From an uncultured Opitutaceae bacterium (GTDB taxonomy: Bacteria > Verrucomicrobiota > Verrucomicrobiia > Opitutales > Opitutaceae): a stretch of DNA of 64,000 bases. Of this stretch, positions 26,289 to 35,274 are shown in pieces. Position numbers and translations under genes: made by a program. The stretch's first letter is position 1. The number at the start of each line of letters is the position of its first letter. The notes under the pieces were generated by a model that was given only the letters and a program-made list of their open reading frames with translations, ran no database searches and was not told the DNA's origin. The stretch lies in the NCBI GenBank assembly GCA_951813085.1, contig OX638348.1:3047627-3111626 (forward strand), given 5' to 3'.

Positions 26289-26816
26289 TCAAGGGCCTCT
26301 ATTTCCGGCGGCGCTTTTTAACTCGTCCATCATGGTATTAACGGGAATCCCCTCGATCTGGTAGCCCGAATCTTCAGCCCGTAAGTCGTATGATCGTTCT
26401 ACGCCACCAAACGCTCGAATTGAGATTACCTTGGAGCCATTGACCTCCATTCCCAAACACAGATTCTTTGCGCGAACGCCATCTATGCGATGCATATCGC
26501 TGAGGCTGACAACCGACCCATTATCAAACTCAATTCGATAAAATCGTTTAGGCGAGGGATCCTCATTGTAGCTGTCTTTCTGAAGCACCCGCACAGGTTC
26601 TCCGCTAAAGCCAAATACAATATCTCCGGGCTTGATCTCTTCAATTGGTCTACCCCCGTCAGGCGTGTCAATGGACGTGCCTTCTGGGATGCACCCTAAT
26701 ACGGCCTTTATGAGTTCTACTAAAAGATGATTCGGTGACGTCGCTGTCACGCATCCATTGAATGCCAACGTGATTGCCGCGAAGGTAGATAGGATAACAG
26801 ATCGACTTTTAACCAT
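26289..26816 (-). CDS. Exported stand-alone Hint (hedgehog/intein) domain protein
   Basis: A 175-residue protein from ATG 26816, preceded by GGAGG; the frame is open further upstream but those 111 codons lack coding character. It starts with a hydrophobic leader ending in FNGC, a possible but atypical lipobox. After about 20 residues comes a Hint domain: block A GCIPEGTSIDTPDGGRPIEE with the nucleophile-position Cys, then KPGDIVFGF; the block-B-like SVVSLSDMHRIDG with its His; and the end IEGIPVNTMM. Such domains self-cleave at the Cys; here cleavage would release the Hint part from its anchor. No partner extein or toxin is attached. It lies in the tRNA-Cys-bounded segment. Confidence 0.72.
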   Translation of the reverse strand: MVKSRSVILSTFAAITLAFNGCVTATSPNHLLVELIKAVLGCIPEGTSIDTPDGGRPIEEIKPGDIVFGFSGEPVRVLQKDSYNEDPSPKRFYRIEFDNGSVVSLSDMHRIDGVRAKNLCLGMEVNGSKVISIRAFGGVERSYDLRAEDSGYQIEGIPVNTMMDELKSAAGNRGP

Positions 26817-27319
26817 AAGCGGACGCCTCCGAAACAACTTCTTTAAACACCTAAGCCTGCAAAGGGTCAATTCAATAAGAGACCTCGTAGATTCGCTGTG
26901 AAAAGGTGAACCTCGAGTAATATTCACCGCTATATTCCAACGCCCTTGAACCTTAGTACGGATAAAACTAAGTTCGACGGGCCGGACATAAATTGAATGA
27001 GCCTGCAGACTTCGCTTGCTTGTCCACGCCCATTGAACGCGCCCCTGGAAATTGAATACAAGAACTTGGCAGGATTCAGCTTCTGCCGAAGCGTCTGCGG
27101 ACCGCAGAGTGTAGCGACGGCACCTGAGCTTGAACAGGCGAAGCATCATGACACTTGGCAGAAGGCGACGAGAGTGCGCCTTCGCTTTCCGTTCTAGAGT
27201 TAGGTACCCCTAGACTGGGAGCCCAAGATGCCGTTTTTGAAACCTGCGACCCGAACCGGATTTTAGGTATGATTCGAATGAATCCGCTAGTCGTTTGTCT
27301 GGAAATGCCGCGTACCAGT
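26817..27319. other. Intergenic stretch, about 500 bp
   Basis: This lies inside the tRNA-Cys-bounded segment between the Hint gene and the GIY-YIG remnant. It has no gene that I can support. The open frame upstream of the Hint start (26817-27149, minus) is rich in Arg and Cys and looks like chance translation. The GGAGG ribosome binding site of the Hint gene is at about 26823-26828. Confidence 0.35.
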
Positions 27320-27613
27320 TTAGAATGAACGGCGTTTGGCTAGCTTGTGCAGGGTGTTTGAGTCGCCCTGGATGAGGGCTTCCTTCTTGGCTCGCGACCA
27401 GCCTTTGGTTTGCTTTTCGCGGGCCATCGCTTCGTCGCGTCGATTGAAAGTCTCTTGGTAAGCGAGCGTCAAAGGCAGTCTCGCAGCCGTGTATCTGGAG
27501 CTCTTGCCAGATCGGTGAGCCGAAAGCCGCGTCTTGATGTTGTCAGTCTGACCAACGTAGTAAGTTCCATCCGAACAGCGAAGGATGTAGACGCAAAAGA
27601 GTTGTTTCTACAT
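27320..27613 (-). pseudogene. GIY-YIG nuclease-domain protein with a stop at codon 2
   Basis: On the minus strand the sequence encodes K-Q-L-F, then CVYILRCSDGTYYVGQTDNI, a complete small GIY-YIG domain (URI/UvrC-type). It has the two Tyr motifs VYI and YYVG, the Arg of KTRLSAH, and the Glu of AMAREKQTKGW, ending LHKLAKRRSF and TAA at 27320-27322. The only ATG in frame, at 27611-27613, is followed immediately by TAG (27608-27610). There is no other plausible start, so the gene is probably silenced by one substitution. It lies just downstream of tRNA-Cys in the same orientation. Length, 97 codons, is normal for the family. Confidence 0.75.
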
Positions 27614-27672
27614 TTAAAGTGAAGGATCGGCAGTAGCATCAGTCGGACAATTGAATAACGCAATGCCCTTCG

Positions 27673-27698
27673 GCTCGCTCAGGACATCATGAGCGAGC
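27673..27698 (-). terminator. Hairpin downstream of tRNA-Cys
   Basis: GCTCGCTC (27673-27680) and GAGCGAGC (27691-27698) form a perfect 8-bp stem with a 10-base loop, about 20 bases past the tRNA 3' end on the minus strand. It lacks a clear U-run. It may end or help process the tRNA transcript. It could also belong to the repeat family found beside tRNA genes (GAGCGTAGCGAGTCGAA follows). Confidence 0.4.
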
Positions 27699-27718
27699 GT
27701 AGCGAGTCGAATGATGGA

Positions 27719-27788
27719 GGCGTGGGCGGGAATCGAACCCGCGATAGAGCTTTTGCAGAGCTCGGCCTTACCACTTGGCTACCACGCC
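27719..27788 (-). tRNA. tRNA-Cys (GCA)
   Basis: A complete cloverleaf on the minus strand, 70 nt without CCA. The acceptor stem is GGCGTGG/CCACGCC, the D stem GCC/GGC, and the anticodon arm GAGCT-CTGCAAA-AGCTC gives anticodon GCA. The T arm is GCGGG-TTCGAAT-CCCGC. CCA is not encoded. Its 3' end is duplicated at 26140-26164. A perfect hairpin TTTCCGC/GCGGAAA lies just upstream of the 5' end. Confidence 0.95.
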
Positions 27789-28094
27789 TATCGCGTTTTC
27801 CGCTAACGCGGAAACGGAAGGAGGGACAGAGTTGCGATGCGGAGAGGAGTTTCAAGCAGAATCTGGGGGAATCAGAGATTCACTCGAGATTCCTCCAGAG
27901 CCGCTCAAGAAAGCGAACGATCTGTGAGCGACCAACGAGCATAATATTTGGGCCGCCCGGAGGATGGCTGTGCCCACGACCCGCTTAGAGGCCGAACGCC
28001 GTCTTCGGGAATCTGCTTCGAATGACGAGCGCATCGCTCCCTTCTTTTTTAACCGTTGCCTTGAAAGTGATAAGAGCCATAAAACGCGGCCAAG
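27789..28094. other. Intergenic stretch between tRNA-Cys and parA
   Basis: This divergent region of about 305 bp contains a 7-bp perfect hairpin with loop TAAC at 27797-27814 next to the tRNA 5' end. The promoters of tRNA-Cys (minus) and parA (plus) must lie here, but no convincing -35/-10 pair was found. Overlapping open frames on both strands read through the tRNA and are regarded as spurious. Confidence 0.35.
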
Positions 28095-28874
28095 ATGGCG
28101 TGCAAAGTATTTACGATCGCGAATCAAAAGGGAGGCGTCGGCAAGACGACCACCGCAGTCAACCTCGCAGCCGCCCTCGCGGATCAAGGAGTACAGACGC
28201 TCCTCATCGATCTGGACCCGCAGGCCAATGCGACGAGCGGCCTTGGCTTCGAAAAGGAAGAAGGCCGTAGCATCTACCCAGCCCTGATGGAGGATGGAGA
28301 CGCGACAAAGATGATCATCAAGACAGGACGGAAGCGCTTAAGCTTGCTCCCTTCGGAAGTTGACCTGGCAGCAGCTGAGATCGAGCTCTCGCAGAAAGAG
28401 AACTATCTGGGCCAACTCGCCATCGCCATCCAGCCCATCATCGATTCGAATAAGTACAAAGCCATCATCATCGATTGCCCGCCTGCTTTGGGGATGCTCT
28501 CCATGAACAGCCTCGCAGCAGCGGATTATCTACTGGTCGCCTTGCAGTGCGAATACCTCGCCCTCGAGGGGCTCGGCCAGATTCTCAGCGTAGTGGATCG
28601 ATTGCATGAAGCGGGCGTCAACAACCGGCTGGAAATTGGCGGCATCATCATGACCATGTTCGACATCCGCACCAAGCTCTCCCGAGAAGTTGTCGATGAA
28701 GTCCGAGAAAATTTACCGGATCAAGTGTTCGATACAGTCGTTCCTCGTACCGTTAGGATCAGCGAAGCCCCTTCTTTCGGGCAAACGATTTTCGAATACG
28801 ACAAGTCGAATCCTGGTTCCATGGCCTACAAGAACCTTGGCAAGGAACTGATCAAGCGATTTAGCCTCAAATAG
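28095..28874 (+). CDS. parA: ParA-family ATPase (chromosome/plasmid partitioning type)
   Basis: A 259-residue Soj/ParA-type ATPase. The deviant Walker A motif is at residues 11-19 (QKGGVGKTT), Walker A' is IDLDPQANAT and Walker B is KAIIIDCPPALG. RISEAPSFGQTIFEYDKSNP near the end is typical of chromosomal Soj. It would bind DNA non-specifically and dimerise with ATP to move a ParB-parS complex. No ParB gene follows; rnc begins 25 bp downstream and mfd overlaps it. The protein therefore works with a ParB encoded elsewhere or has another cargo. Start ATG 28095; no parS-like palindrome was noticed nearby. Confidence 0.88.
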   Translation: MACKVFTIANQKGGVGKTTTAVNLAAALADQGVQTLLIDLDPQANATSGLGFEKEEGRSIYPALMEDGDATKMIIKTGRKRLSLLPSEVDLAAAEIELSQKENYLGQLAIAIQPIIDSNKYKAIIIDCPPALGMLSMNSLAAADYLLVALQCEYLALEGLGQILSVVDRLHEAGVNNRLEIGGIIMTMFDIRTKLSREVVDEVRENLPDQVFDTVVPRTVRISEAPSFGQTIFEYDKSNPGSMAYKNLGKELIKRFSLK

Positions 28875-28899
28875 GAAGCTATTCGTATCCATTTCTATC

Positions 28900-29694
28900 G
28901 TGCGCATGGTCAGGTCGAAACTGAAACGGATCTTCAGGAATCTCTCGGATTCTTCGCCGCAAGAGCCTGAGAAGACCGCCCTATTGGCGGAAATGCCCAA
29001 ATCAAAGATCAAGGAGGTCGAGCGCCTGCTCGGGTACACCTTCAAAAACAAGAACCTGCTCGTAAAGGGTCTGACGCATCCCTCGTACCTCCTGCATTCG
29101 CGCGACCAGATCAATAACAACCAGCGTCTCGAATTCCTGGGCGATGCCGTCATCCAGCTGGTGCTGACCGAAACGCTCTATGTCAAATTTCCCCAGGAGC
29201 GCGAAGGCAAGCTCACCAGCGTTCGTTCGGGCTATGCGCGTGGTGACTACATGGCTCAGATCGCGCGACGGCTAAAGCTGAATAAGTACCTGCTTCTCAA
29301 GGAACGCGACCGCGTCGCGGGCGTTGGCGAGGGGGATTCCGCGCTAGGCGATGTATTCGAATCCGTGATCGGAGCAGTCTACATGGATAGCGATTGGATC
29401 ACCACTCGCGATCTCATTCTAAAGCTTTACGACAACCTCGAGCAATGCCCCACTGAATCCGGAACGATCGCGAATCCCAAAGGCACCCTGCAAGAGTTGA
29501 TTCAACCCAAGTTCGGCAACAACGCCTTACGGTACGAGACCACTGGCCAGAAAGGCGATCCGCACAATCGCATTTTCGAGGTATCCGTTTTCTGCAACGA
29601 GGAAGCGCTTGGTTCCGGCAAAGGCAGGAACAAGAAAGAAGCCGAAGAGAAGGCAGCCATAGAAGCCATCGCCGCCTTAGAGAAACGGAGATGA
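28900..29694 (+). CDS. rnc: Ribonuclease III
   Basis: A double-strand-specific endoribonuclease for rRNA and mRNA processing, 264 residues. The catalytic RNase III domain spans about 35-180 with the signature RLEFLGDAVIQ and the second acidic cluster GDVFESVIGA. A double-stranded-RNA-binding domain occupies the last 75 residues (NPKGTLQELIQPKFGN to GSGKGRNKKEAEEKAA). It has about 30 extra basic N-terminal residues compared with minimal enzymes. The start is a GTG at 28900 or the ATG two codons later. It overlaps mfd by four bases (ATGA), indicating translational coupling. Confidence 0.93.
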   Translation: MRMVRSKLKRIFRNLSDSSPQEPEKTALLAEMPKSKIKEVERLLGYTFKNKNLLVKGLTHPSYLLHSRDQINNNQRLEFLGDAVIQLVLTETLYVKFPQEREGKLTSVRSGYARGDYMAQIARRLKLNKYLLLKERDRVAGVGEGDSALGDVFESVIGAVYMDSDWITTRDLILKLYDNLEQCPTESGTIANPKGTLQELIQPKFGNNALRYETTGQKGDPHNRIFEVSVFCNEEALGSGKGRNKKEAEEKAAIEAIAALEKRR

Positions 29695-32600
29695 CCGGCT
29701 CGGGTTCGGCTCTCATTCCGGATCGGGCTAAAAGACGGGAATCACGCATCGGCGTCAGCTCGGAAGCTCTCTGTCCGATCCTGGAAGATTGGATACAGGC
29801 GCAAACGCATGCTCTCGCAATCATCATCGCTCCCAATGAACGGCAGGCTGAACAATGGAGAGCGGACTTGGAATTCTTCAGCTCCCAAGCGCGAGCAGAC
29901 GAGCCCGCAATCGAATTTCTCCACTACCCGGAAATCGATGATGGCAGCGACGAGATCGCTGCCCAGTTCGATGCAGGCAGCGAGCGCATCGCTGTCTTAA
30001 ATGCGCTGCGGCAGACCAACGACTGCGATCGACGCGCATTGATTACAACGATTGCCGCCCTTTCGCAGCCAACTCCGGACCCGCAGGCGCTCGAGAAAGC
30101 CCAGATCGAGCTAAAGTCCGGAGACCATGTCGTTTTTGAATCGCTCATCGCAACGCTCGAACGTCTCGACTACGACCACGAGGGCCTCTGCGAAGCCCCG
30201 GGACAATTCGCGCGTCGGGGTGGCTTGATCGACGTCTACCCTATCACCGAAAACGAACCCTATCGGATCGACTTCTTTGGAGATGAAATCGAGTCTATCA
30301 AAACACTGGACCCTGTAACGCAACGGTCTGGGAAACTGGTTGATTCCATTCCCTTAGCCGCCTCTCCTCGCCTGGGATTGCCAAAGGCGTCTCGGGGAAT
30401 CATCGAGTATCTGCCCATTTCGCTTTCCTGGGGACTCATTGAACCCGAGACGCTGATTGAATCCCTCGATCAGGGAAACGACGACCGATCCGGCGGTCTC
30501 TTTTGGAAGACTCTCAAGGATAGCAGAGAAACGAAAAACGACACGTGGGTCAGTTTCTCGGACTTGGACCTTGGAATCCACGAAGCGGATATTTCCACCT
30601 TCACCTACGAGGCGGAATCCTTGGACTTCTATCGTTCCTATCCCGACGAGACGATGCTAGCGGACGAGCGATTGGCAGGAGAGCAATCGGCTCGTATCCG
30701 ATTTTTGGAGCAAATTTCCGAATGGGAAAAAGACGGAGAGCAAATCATCATCATCCTTCCCAATCAAAGCGATCCCCAGCGCATCAAGGAAATATTCGCG
30801 GAAACCGAGTCGCTCCAGGGCTTGAAGCCCTTATTTTGGCAAGGGGATTTGAACGAGGGCTTTCGTATTCACTTCCGACCAGGCCTTGCCACCTTGAGTT
30901 GGCCACTCCTCAAGGAGGCGAAAGGCGCGGTGTTCGTGACCGAGACCGAGCTCTTCGGACGACGGCGCAATCGCAAGATCAAAAGCGTTCAAAAAGCTCT
31001 CGTGTCGCAATCCCAAATCGATCAGCTCCTTGATTTCGCAGAACTGGTCGACGGAGAATTCGTGGTGCACCTCCAACACGGCATCGCTGTCTATCGCGGT
31101 ATCACAAAAGTCGATATTGGCGGGCAGCTCCGTGAAGTCCTTTCTTTGGAATTCGAGGACGGAATCATGCTCCATGTTCCCCTGCAGGAATCCCATCTGG
31201 TAAGTCGCTACGTCGGTATCACAAAGACAAGGCCGAAGCTTGGTAGGCTCGGATCGAATCGCTGGTCCAAGACGCGCGAAGCCGCTGAGCGAGCCACCCT
31301 GGATCTCGCAGCCCAGCTCTTGCAGATCCAGGCGAAGCGAGACCTGAGCGAAGGCTGCGCGTTTTCTCCGGATACGGCATGGCAAAAAGAGTTCGAAAGC
31401 GCCTTTCCCTACAAGGAGACACCGGACCAAATGAAGGCAATCAACGATGCCAAACACGATATGGAGAAATCCAAGCCGATGGATCGCCTCGTTTGCGGCG
31501 ATGTAGGCTACGGCAAAACCGAAGTGGCGATTCGGGCCGCCTTCAAAGCTGTCATGGACGGGAAGCAAGTCGCCATCCTTGTTCCAACCACGGTCCTCGC
31601 CCAGCAGCATTTCCTCAATTTCCGTGACCGAATGGCAGGCTATCCGATTGTAGTCGAGCTGGTGAGCCGATTCCGAAGACCCGCGGAGATAAAGAAAATC
31701 CTGGAGGCCACCCGACAAGGAAAAGTCGATATCTTGATTGGCACGCATCGCCTGATTCAAAAGGACGTATCCTTCAACGATCTCGGATTGGTCGTCGTGG
31801 ACGAAGAACAGCGCTTCGGAGTAAAGCACAAGGAAGCCTTCAAGCAATGGCGAGAATCAATCGATATCCTGACGCTGTCGGCAACGCCAATTCCTCGCAC
31901 GCTCTACATGGCTCTAACGGGCGCCCGCGAGCTCAGCGTAATCGAAACCGCGCCCCTCGAGCGAAAACCGATCCAGACCATCGTTAAAAGCTATGACGAA
32001 AAATTGGTCGTTGAAGTCATTCGCAAAGAAATCGCCCGTGGTGGACAGGTCTTCTATTTGCACAATCGTGTTCAAACAATCGATACCATTATGCTACGGC
32101 TCAAAGAGCTCATGCCGGAGATCGCTTTTGGCGTAGGGCACGGTCAAATGGAGGAGAAAGCATTGGAACGCGTGATGATCGATTTCGTAGACAAGCGTTT
32201 TCAGGTCCTCGTCTGCACAACCATCATCGAATCCGGTCTAGATATCCCGAATTGCAACACCATCATAATCGAAGGCGTCGATCGTTTCGGATTGGGTCAG
32301 CTCTACCAAATTAGGGGACGAGTTGGCCGCTTCAAGCGACAGGCCTATGCCTATCTATTGCTCCACAAGCACAAGCGCATCATGGACACCGCCCGAAAGC
32401 GATTGAAAGCGATACGTCAGCACAATCAGCTCGGAGCCGGATTCCGAATTGCAATGCGAGATCTCGAGCTTCGCGGCGCTGGCAATCTCCTCGGGTCTGA
32501 GCAAAGCGGGCACATCGTAGGCATTGGATTCGAGCTCTACTGTCAGCTACTCAGGCAGAGCATCGCCCGCTTGAAGGGTGAAGAAACCGCCCAATCGATC

Positions 32601-33095
32601 CGAGCCAGCGTAAAGCTCGATTTCATCTATCAAGGCGAAGGACAAATGGAGGACAGCAACCGCTATGAGGACGGATACACCATTCTGAAGCGACAAGACT
32701 TGAAAGAGGGCGAGTGCGAACCGCTGCAAGCGCGCATTCCTGCCAGCTACCTGGAGGAGACTCGCCTACGCATCGATCTCTATCGTCGCCTCGCCATGGC
32801 GGAGACTCCGGCCCGCATTCGTGAATTGAAAGCGGACATGGAGGACCGTTTCGGCGCCTATCCAAAGGAAGTCGAGGCTCTGCTGCGCTTGGCTGAGATC
32901 CGCGTTTTAGCGGAACAAAAAGGCATCCTCTCAGTCGAAGCGCAAGGCAACCGGCTGAAATGCCGTCTCAACCGTCCTGGGTCAGACGCCTTCATCAAGC
33001 TCGGAAGCCGATTTCCACGACTCTCTTCCCACAATGCCTTAAAACGCCTCGATGAGATTATTGTGTTCTTGAGAAATTATCAAAGCAGCGCATAA
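29691..33095 (+). CDS. mfd: Transcription-repair coupling factor Mfd
   Basis: A 1,134-residue DNA translocase that removes RNA polymerase stalled at lesions and recruits UvrA. The N-terminal UvrB-homology region is followed by the RNA-polymerase-interaction domain with the CarD-like fold (about 450-520, [20 protein letters not shown]). The helicase core has Walker A at 603-610 (GDVGYGKT), [18 protein letters not shown], the relay region [11 protein letters not shown] and QIRGRVGR. The C-terminal TRCF domain ([20 protein letters not shown] onward) is complete. Length and order match the family. It overlaps rnc by four bases and is followed 26 bp later by a SurA-like gene. Confidence 0.95.
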   Translation: MTGSGSALIPDRAKRRESRIGVSSEALCPILEDWIQAQTHALAIIIAPNERQAEQWRADLEFFSSQARADEPAIEFLHYPEIDDGSDEIAAQFDAGSERIAVLNALRQTNDCDRRALITTIAALSQPTPDPQALEKAQIELKSGDHVVFESLIATLERLDYDHEGLCEAPGQFARRGGLIDVYPITENEPYRIDFFGDEIESIKTLDPVTQRSGKLVDSIPLAASPRLGLPKASRGIIEYLPISLSWGLIEPETLIESLDQGNDDRSGGLFWKTLKDSRETKNDTWVSFSDLDLGIHEADISTFTYEAESLDFYRSYPDETMLADERLAGEQSARIRFLEQISEWEKDGEQIIIILPNQSDPQRIKEIFAETESLQGLKPLFWQGDLNEGFRIHFRPGLATLSWPLLKEAKGAVFVTETELFGRRRNRKIKSVQKALVSQSQIDQLLDFAELVDGEFVVHLQHGIAVYRGITKVDIGGQLREVLSLEFEDGIMLHVPLQESHLVSRYVGITKTRPKLGRLGSNRWSKTREAAERATLDLAAQLLQIQAKRDLSEGCAFSPDTAWQKEFESAFPYKETPDQMKAINDAKHDMEKSKPMDRLVCGDVGYGKTEVAIRAAFKAVMDGKQVAILVPTTVLAQQHFLNFRDRMAGYPIVVELVSRFRRPAEIKKILEATRQGKVDILIGTHRLIQKDVSFNDLGLVVVDEEQRFGVKHKEAFKQWRESIDILTLSATPIPRTLYMALTGARELSVIETAPLERKPIQTIVKSYDEKLVVEVIRKEIARGGQVFYLHNRVQTIDTIMLRLKELMPEIAFGVGHGQMEEKALERVMIDFVDKRFQVLVCTTIIESGLDIPNCNTIIIEGVDRFGLGQLYQIRGRVGRFKRQAYAYLLLHKHKRIMDTARKRLKAIRQHNQLGAGFRIAMRDLELRGAGNLLGSEQSGHIVGIGFELYCQLLRQSIARLKGEETAQSIRASVKLDFIYQGEGQMEDSNRYEDGYTILKRQDLKEGECEPLQARIPASYLEETRLRIDLYRRLAMAETPARIRELKADMEDRFGAYPKEVEALLRLAEIRVLAEQKGILSVEAQGNRLKCRLNRPGSDAFIKLGSRFPRLSSHNALKRLDEIIVFLRNYQSSA

Positions 33096-33121
33096 CCCTG
33101 TATATCGATCCTATTAACGTC

Positions 33122-34117
33122 ATGATCCGAAACGTAATTTTTGCAGCGACCCTCGCCTCTCCAATCGCCCTAATGGCCCAATTGAGCGACGAAGACGCGG
33201 CCAACATGCTCAAGGCGCGCTACGCCAATGGCATTGCCGCCATCGCGGAGGAGAGAATATTCACCGCGGAGGATGTACGCCGCCAAATCATGCCCTACAT
33301 CGATCAAATCCAAGTCGATTCTCAGGGCGACCCCGTGAAGTTCGCTCAACTTCTAGATGAGGCCGAGGATCAGATCATCCAAACGATGACCGATAACGTG
33401 TTGATCGTTAAGCAATTTTACGAGGATAAGGGTCAAATTCCAAGCAGCTACGTGCGCAATGAGGTCAACGAGCGAATCATATCGCAGTTCGACGACGACC
33501 GCTCGAAGTTTTTGGCCTACTTGCAGGAAATCGGTAAAACGCCCGAAGAATACGATCAGGAAATCCGCGAGGAAATGATCGTCGGTTTCATGCGCCAGAA
33601 AATGACGAAGTCCGAAAGCTTCGTCAGCCCTGTGCGAGTTGAAGAGTTCTACAATCAAAACAAAGAACAGTTCTTCGAGCCAGAAGCGGTCCATCTACGA
33701 TTGATCATTCTCGCTAAGTTGACGGACGAAGACCTGGGACTGCTAGAGCAAACTGCGGACGAGATCGTGAAGCAGCTCGACAACGGAATCGACTTCGCTG
33801 AACTCGCTAAAAAGCATAGCCAAGATTCGAAGAAGGACAAAGGCGGTGATTGGGGATGGGTCCTCCGCAAGGAGCTAATACCCAAATTGGGCGATATCGC
33901 GTTCAAATTGGGAGTGGGCGAACACTCGCCACCCGTAAAGCTGAACAACAAGATTTTCATTCTATTTGCTGAAGACCGCCGCGACGACGGCTACGTGCCC
34001 CTGACGGAAGTGCGGGACAGCATTGCCAGCATGCTCGTATCGCAAATGGCAGAAGAAGCGCAGAATCGTCAGCTCACGCGATTGCGACGCGACGGCTACG
34101 TGCGCCGCTTCAACTAG
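33122..34117 (+). CDS. SurA-like periplasmic peptidyl-prolyl isomerase (parvulin type)
   Basis: A 331-residue exported chaperone/isomerase assisting outer-membrane protein folding. A short signal peptide (VIFAATLASPIALMAQ) precedes the SurA N-terminal domain (EERIFTAEDVRRQIMPYIDQ, DNVLIVKQFYEDKGQIP, and the F-x-x-x-L motif KFLAYLQEIGKTPEEYDQEI). One rotamase domain covers about 190-290 (AVHLRLIILA, FAELAKKHSQDSKKDKGGDW, GWVLRKELIPKLGDIAF). E. coli SurA has two parvulin domains; this has one, as in many other phyla. It is the last gene of the parA-rnc-mfd run. Confidence 0.85.
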   Translation: MIRNVIFAATLASPIALMAQLSDEDAANMLKARYANGIAAIAEERIFTAEDVRRQIMPYIDQIQVDSQGDPVKFAQLLDEAEDQIIQTMTDNVLIVKQFYEDKGQIPSSYVRNEVNERIISQFDDDRSKFLAYLQEIGKTPEEYDQEIREEMIVGFMRQKMTKSESFVSPVRVEEFYNQNKEQFFEPEAVHLRLIILAKLTDEDLGLLEQTADEIVKQLDNGIDFAELAKKHSQDSKKDKGGDWGWVLRKELIPKLGDIAFKLGVGEHSPPVKLNNKIFILFAEDRRDDGYVPLTEVRDSIASMLVSQMAEEAQNRQLTRLRRDGYVRRFN

Positions 34118-34328
34118 AATCCAGCCTATCGAATTGCGGCGTCCAAAAGGACGTCGACGCCGACTGCCCCACTCGATTGAGCGTCGGGATACAATCTCGA
34201 GCCTTCTATTGAGAGAGGTATCAATTCACGCGCAATTCGCTTGAAGTGGCACACGGTCGACTCAAGAATTCGCGTCGAATCCAAACCAGCGCAAACGCGC
34301 GCTGAACTTGCCATTCTATTCTTGATCT

Positions 34329-35036
34329 ATGCCTGCGTCCACTCGAATTTGCGAGCTCGCCAAAACCGAGCGTCCCCAAGAACGTCTCCAACGCCTCGGC
34401 GCCGCCGCCCTTACGGATGCGGAGCTCATTGCCATGCTGCTTCGAAGCGGAAGCAAGGGGCACAATGTCCTGCAAGTGGCGACCGACTTGCTCAGCAGCG
34501 CCGGGTCGCTTTCCCAACTGATCGCCTGGCCCGACAGCGAATTCGAGAAAATCAAGGGGATCGGAAGAGTCAAAGCGCTTCAATTAGTAGCTGTAATTGA
34601 AATCTGCAGACGCATTCTTGCTACAGAACAAGAAGAGCTTCCCCTGCTGGATACTTCGGAACGGGTTTACCGTTTTATGAAGCCGCGCTCCATCGGGCTC
34701 GAGGTTGAGAAATTTTGGACCATATGCCTCAATCGTAAAAACAGAGCGCTGCGGGTGTACGAGACGACTTCAGGGACTGCGAGCAATAGCCTCGTCCATC
34801 CTCGTGAAGTATTTAAAGAAGCGATACGCTGCAGCGCCAGCGCTGTAATCTGCGTTCACAATCACCCTAGTGGCGACCCAACCCCTAGCGCTGCAGACGT
34901 GAAAGTGACCCGTGATCTTCGCAAGGCATCGAGCATCCTAGGAATCCCCCTGCTCGATCATGTCATCGTCGGCTCCCCGCGCTCAGATCCCCGAAAACAA
35001 GGCTGGTACAGCTTCCAGGAAGCCGGATTGATTTGA
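34329..35036 (+). CDS. radC: RadC family protein (JAMM/MPN+ domain)
   Basis: A 235-residue protein with the two RadC parts: an N-terminal helix-hairpin-helix (LTDAELIAMLLRSGSKGHNV, FEKIKGIGRVKALQLVA) and a C-terminal JAMM metalloprotease-like domain. Its motif is VHNHPSGDPTPSAAD with His177, His179 and Asp190. All metal ligands are present. The biological role of chromosomal RadC is unsettled; plasmid homologues act as anti-restriction or DNA-repair accessories. It is monocistronic with 210 bp upstream in which I see nothing else. Confidence 0.9.
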   Translation: MPASTRICELAKTERPQERLQRLGAAALTDAELIAMLLRSGSKGHNVLQVATDLLSSAGSLSQLIAWPDSEFEKIKGIGRVKALQLVAVIEICRRILATEQEELPLLDTSERVYRFMKPRSIGLEVEKFWTICLNRKNRALRVYETTSGTASNSLVHPREVFKEAIRCSASAVICVHNHPSGDPTPSAADVKVTRDLRKASSILGIPLLDHVIVGSPRSDPRKQGWYSFQEAGLI

Positions 35037-35274
35037 AAAGGAAATTCTGGAAGATGCCCTCATCGTGGCGAGGCGTTTTCCGATGCACCCGGTATACCCT
35101 GGCAAGCTGCTCCAAACGAATGGCAGCGTCCACGGAAGGCTCGCGGGCAGCGTTTTCTGAACCCCAATCGGTCCAAAATTGGCCGAGACCCGCAATATTT
35201 TCTGCGTCCCTATTGACACATCTAAAGCGACCCGCATTTCTAACATCCCGTAATTTTTGTTTGACGACCTTTAA

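Noticed and set aside
27689..27988. Open frame reading through tRNA-Cys (SERSESN ... GNRTRDRAFAELGL)
   Set aside because: It is the translation of the tRNA and its flanking repeat, a common spurious protein, with no ribosome binding site.
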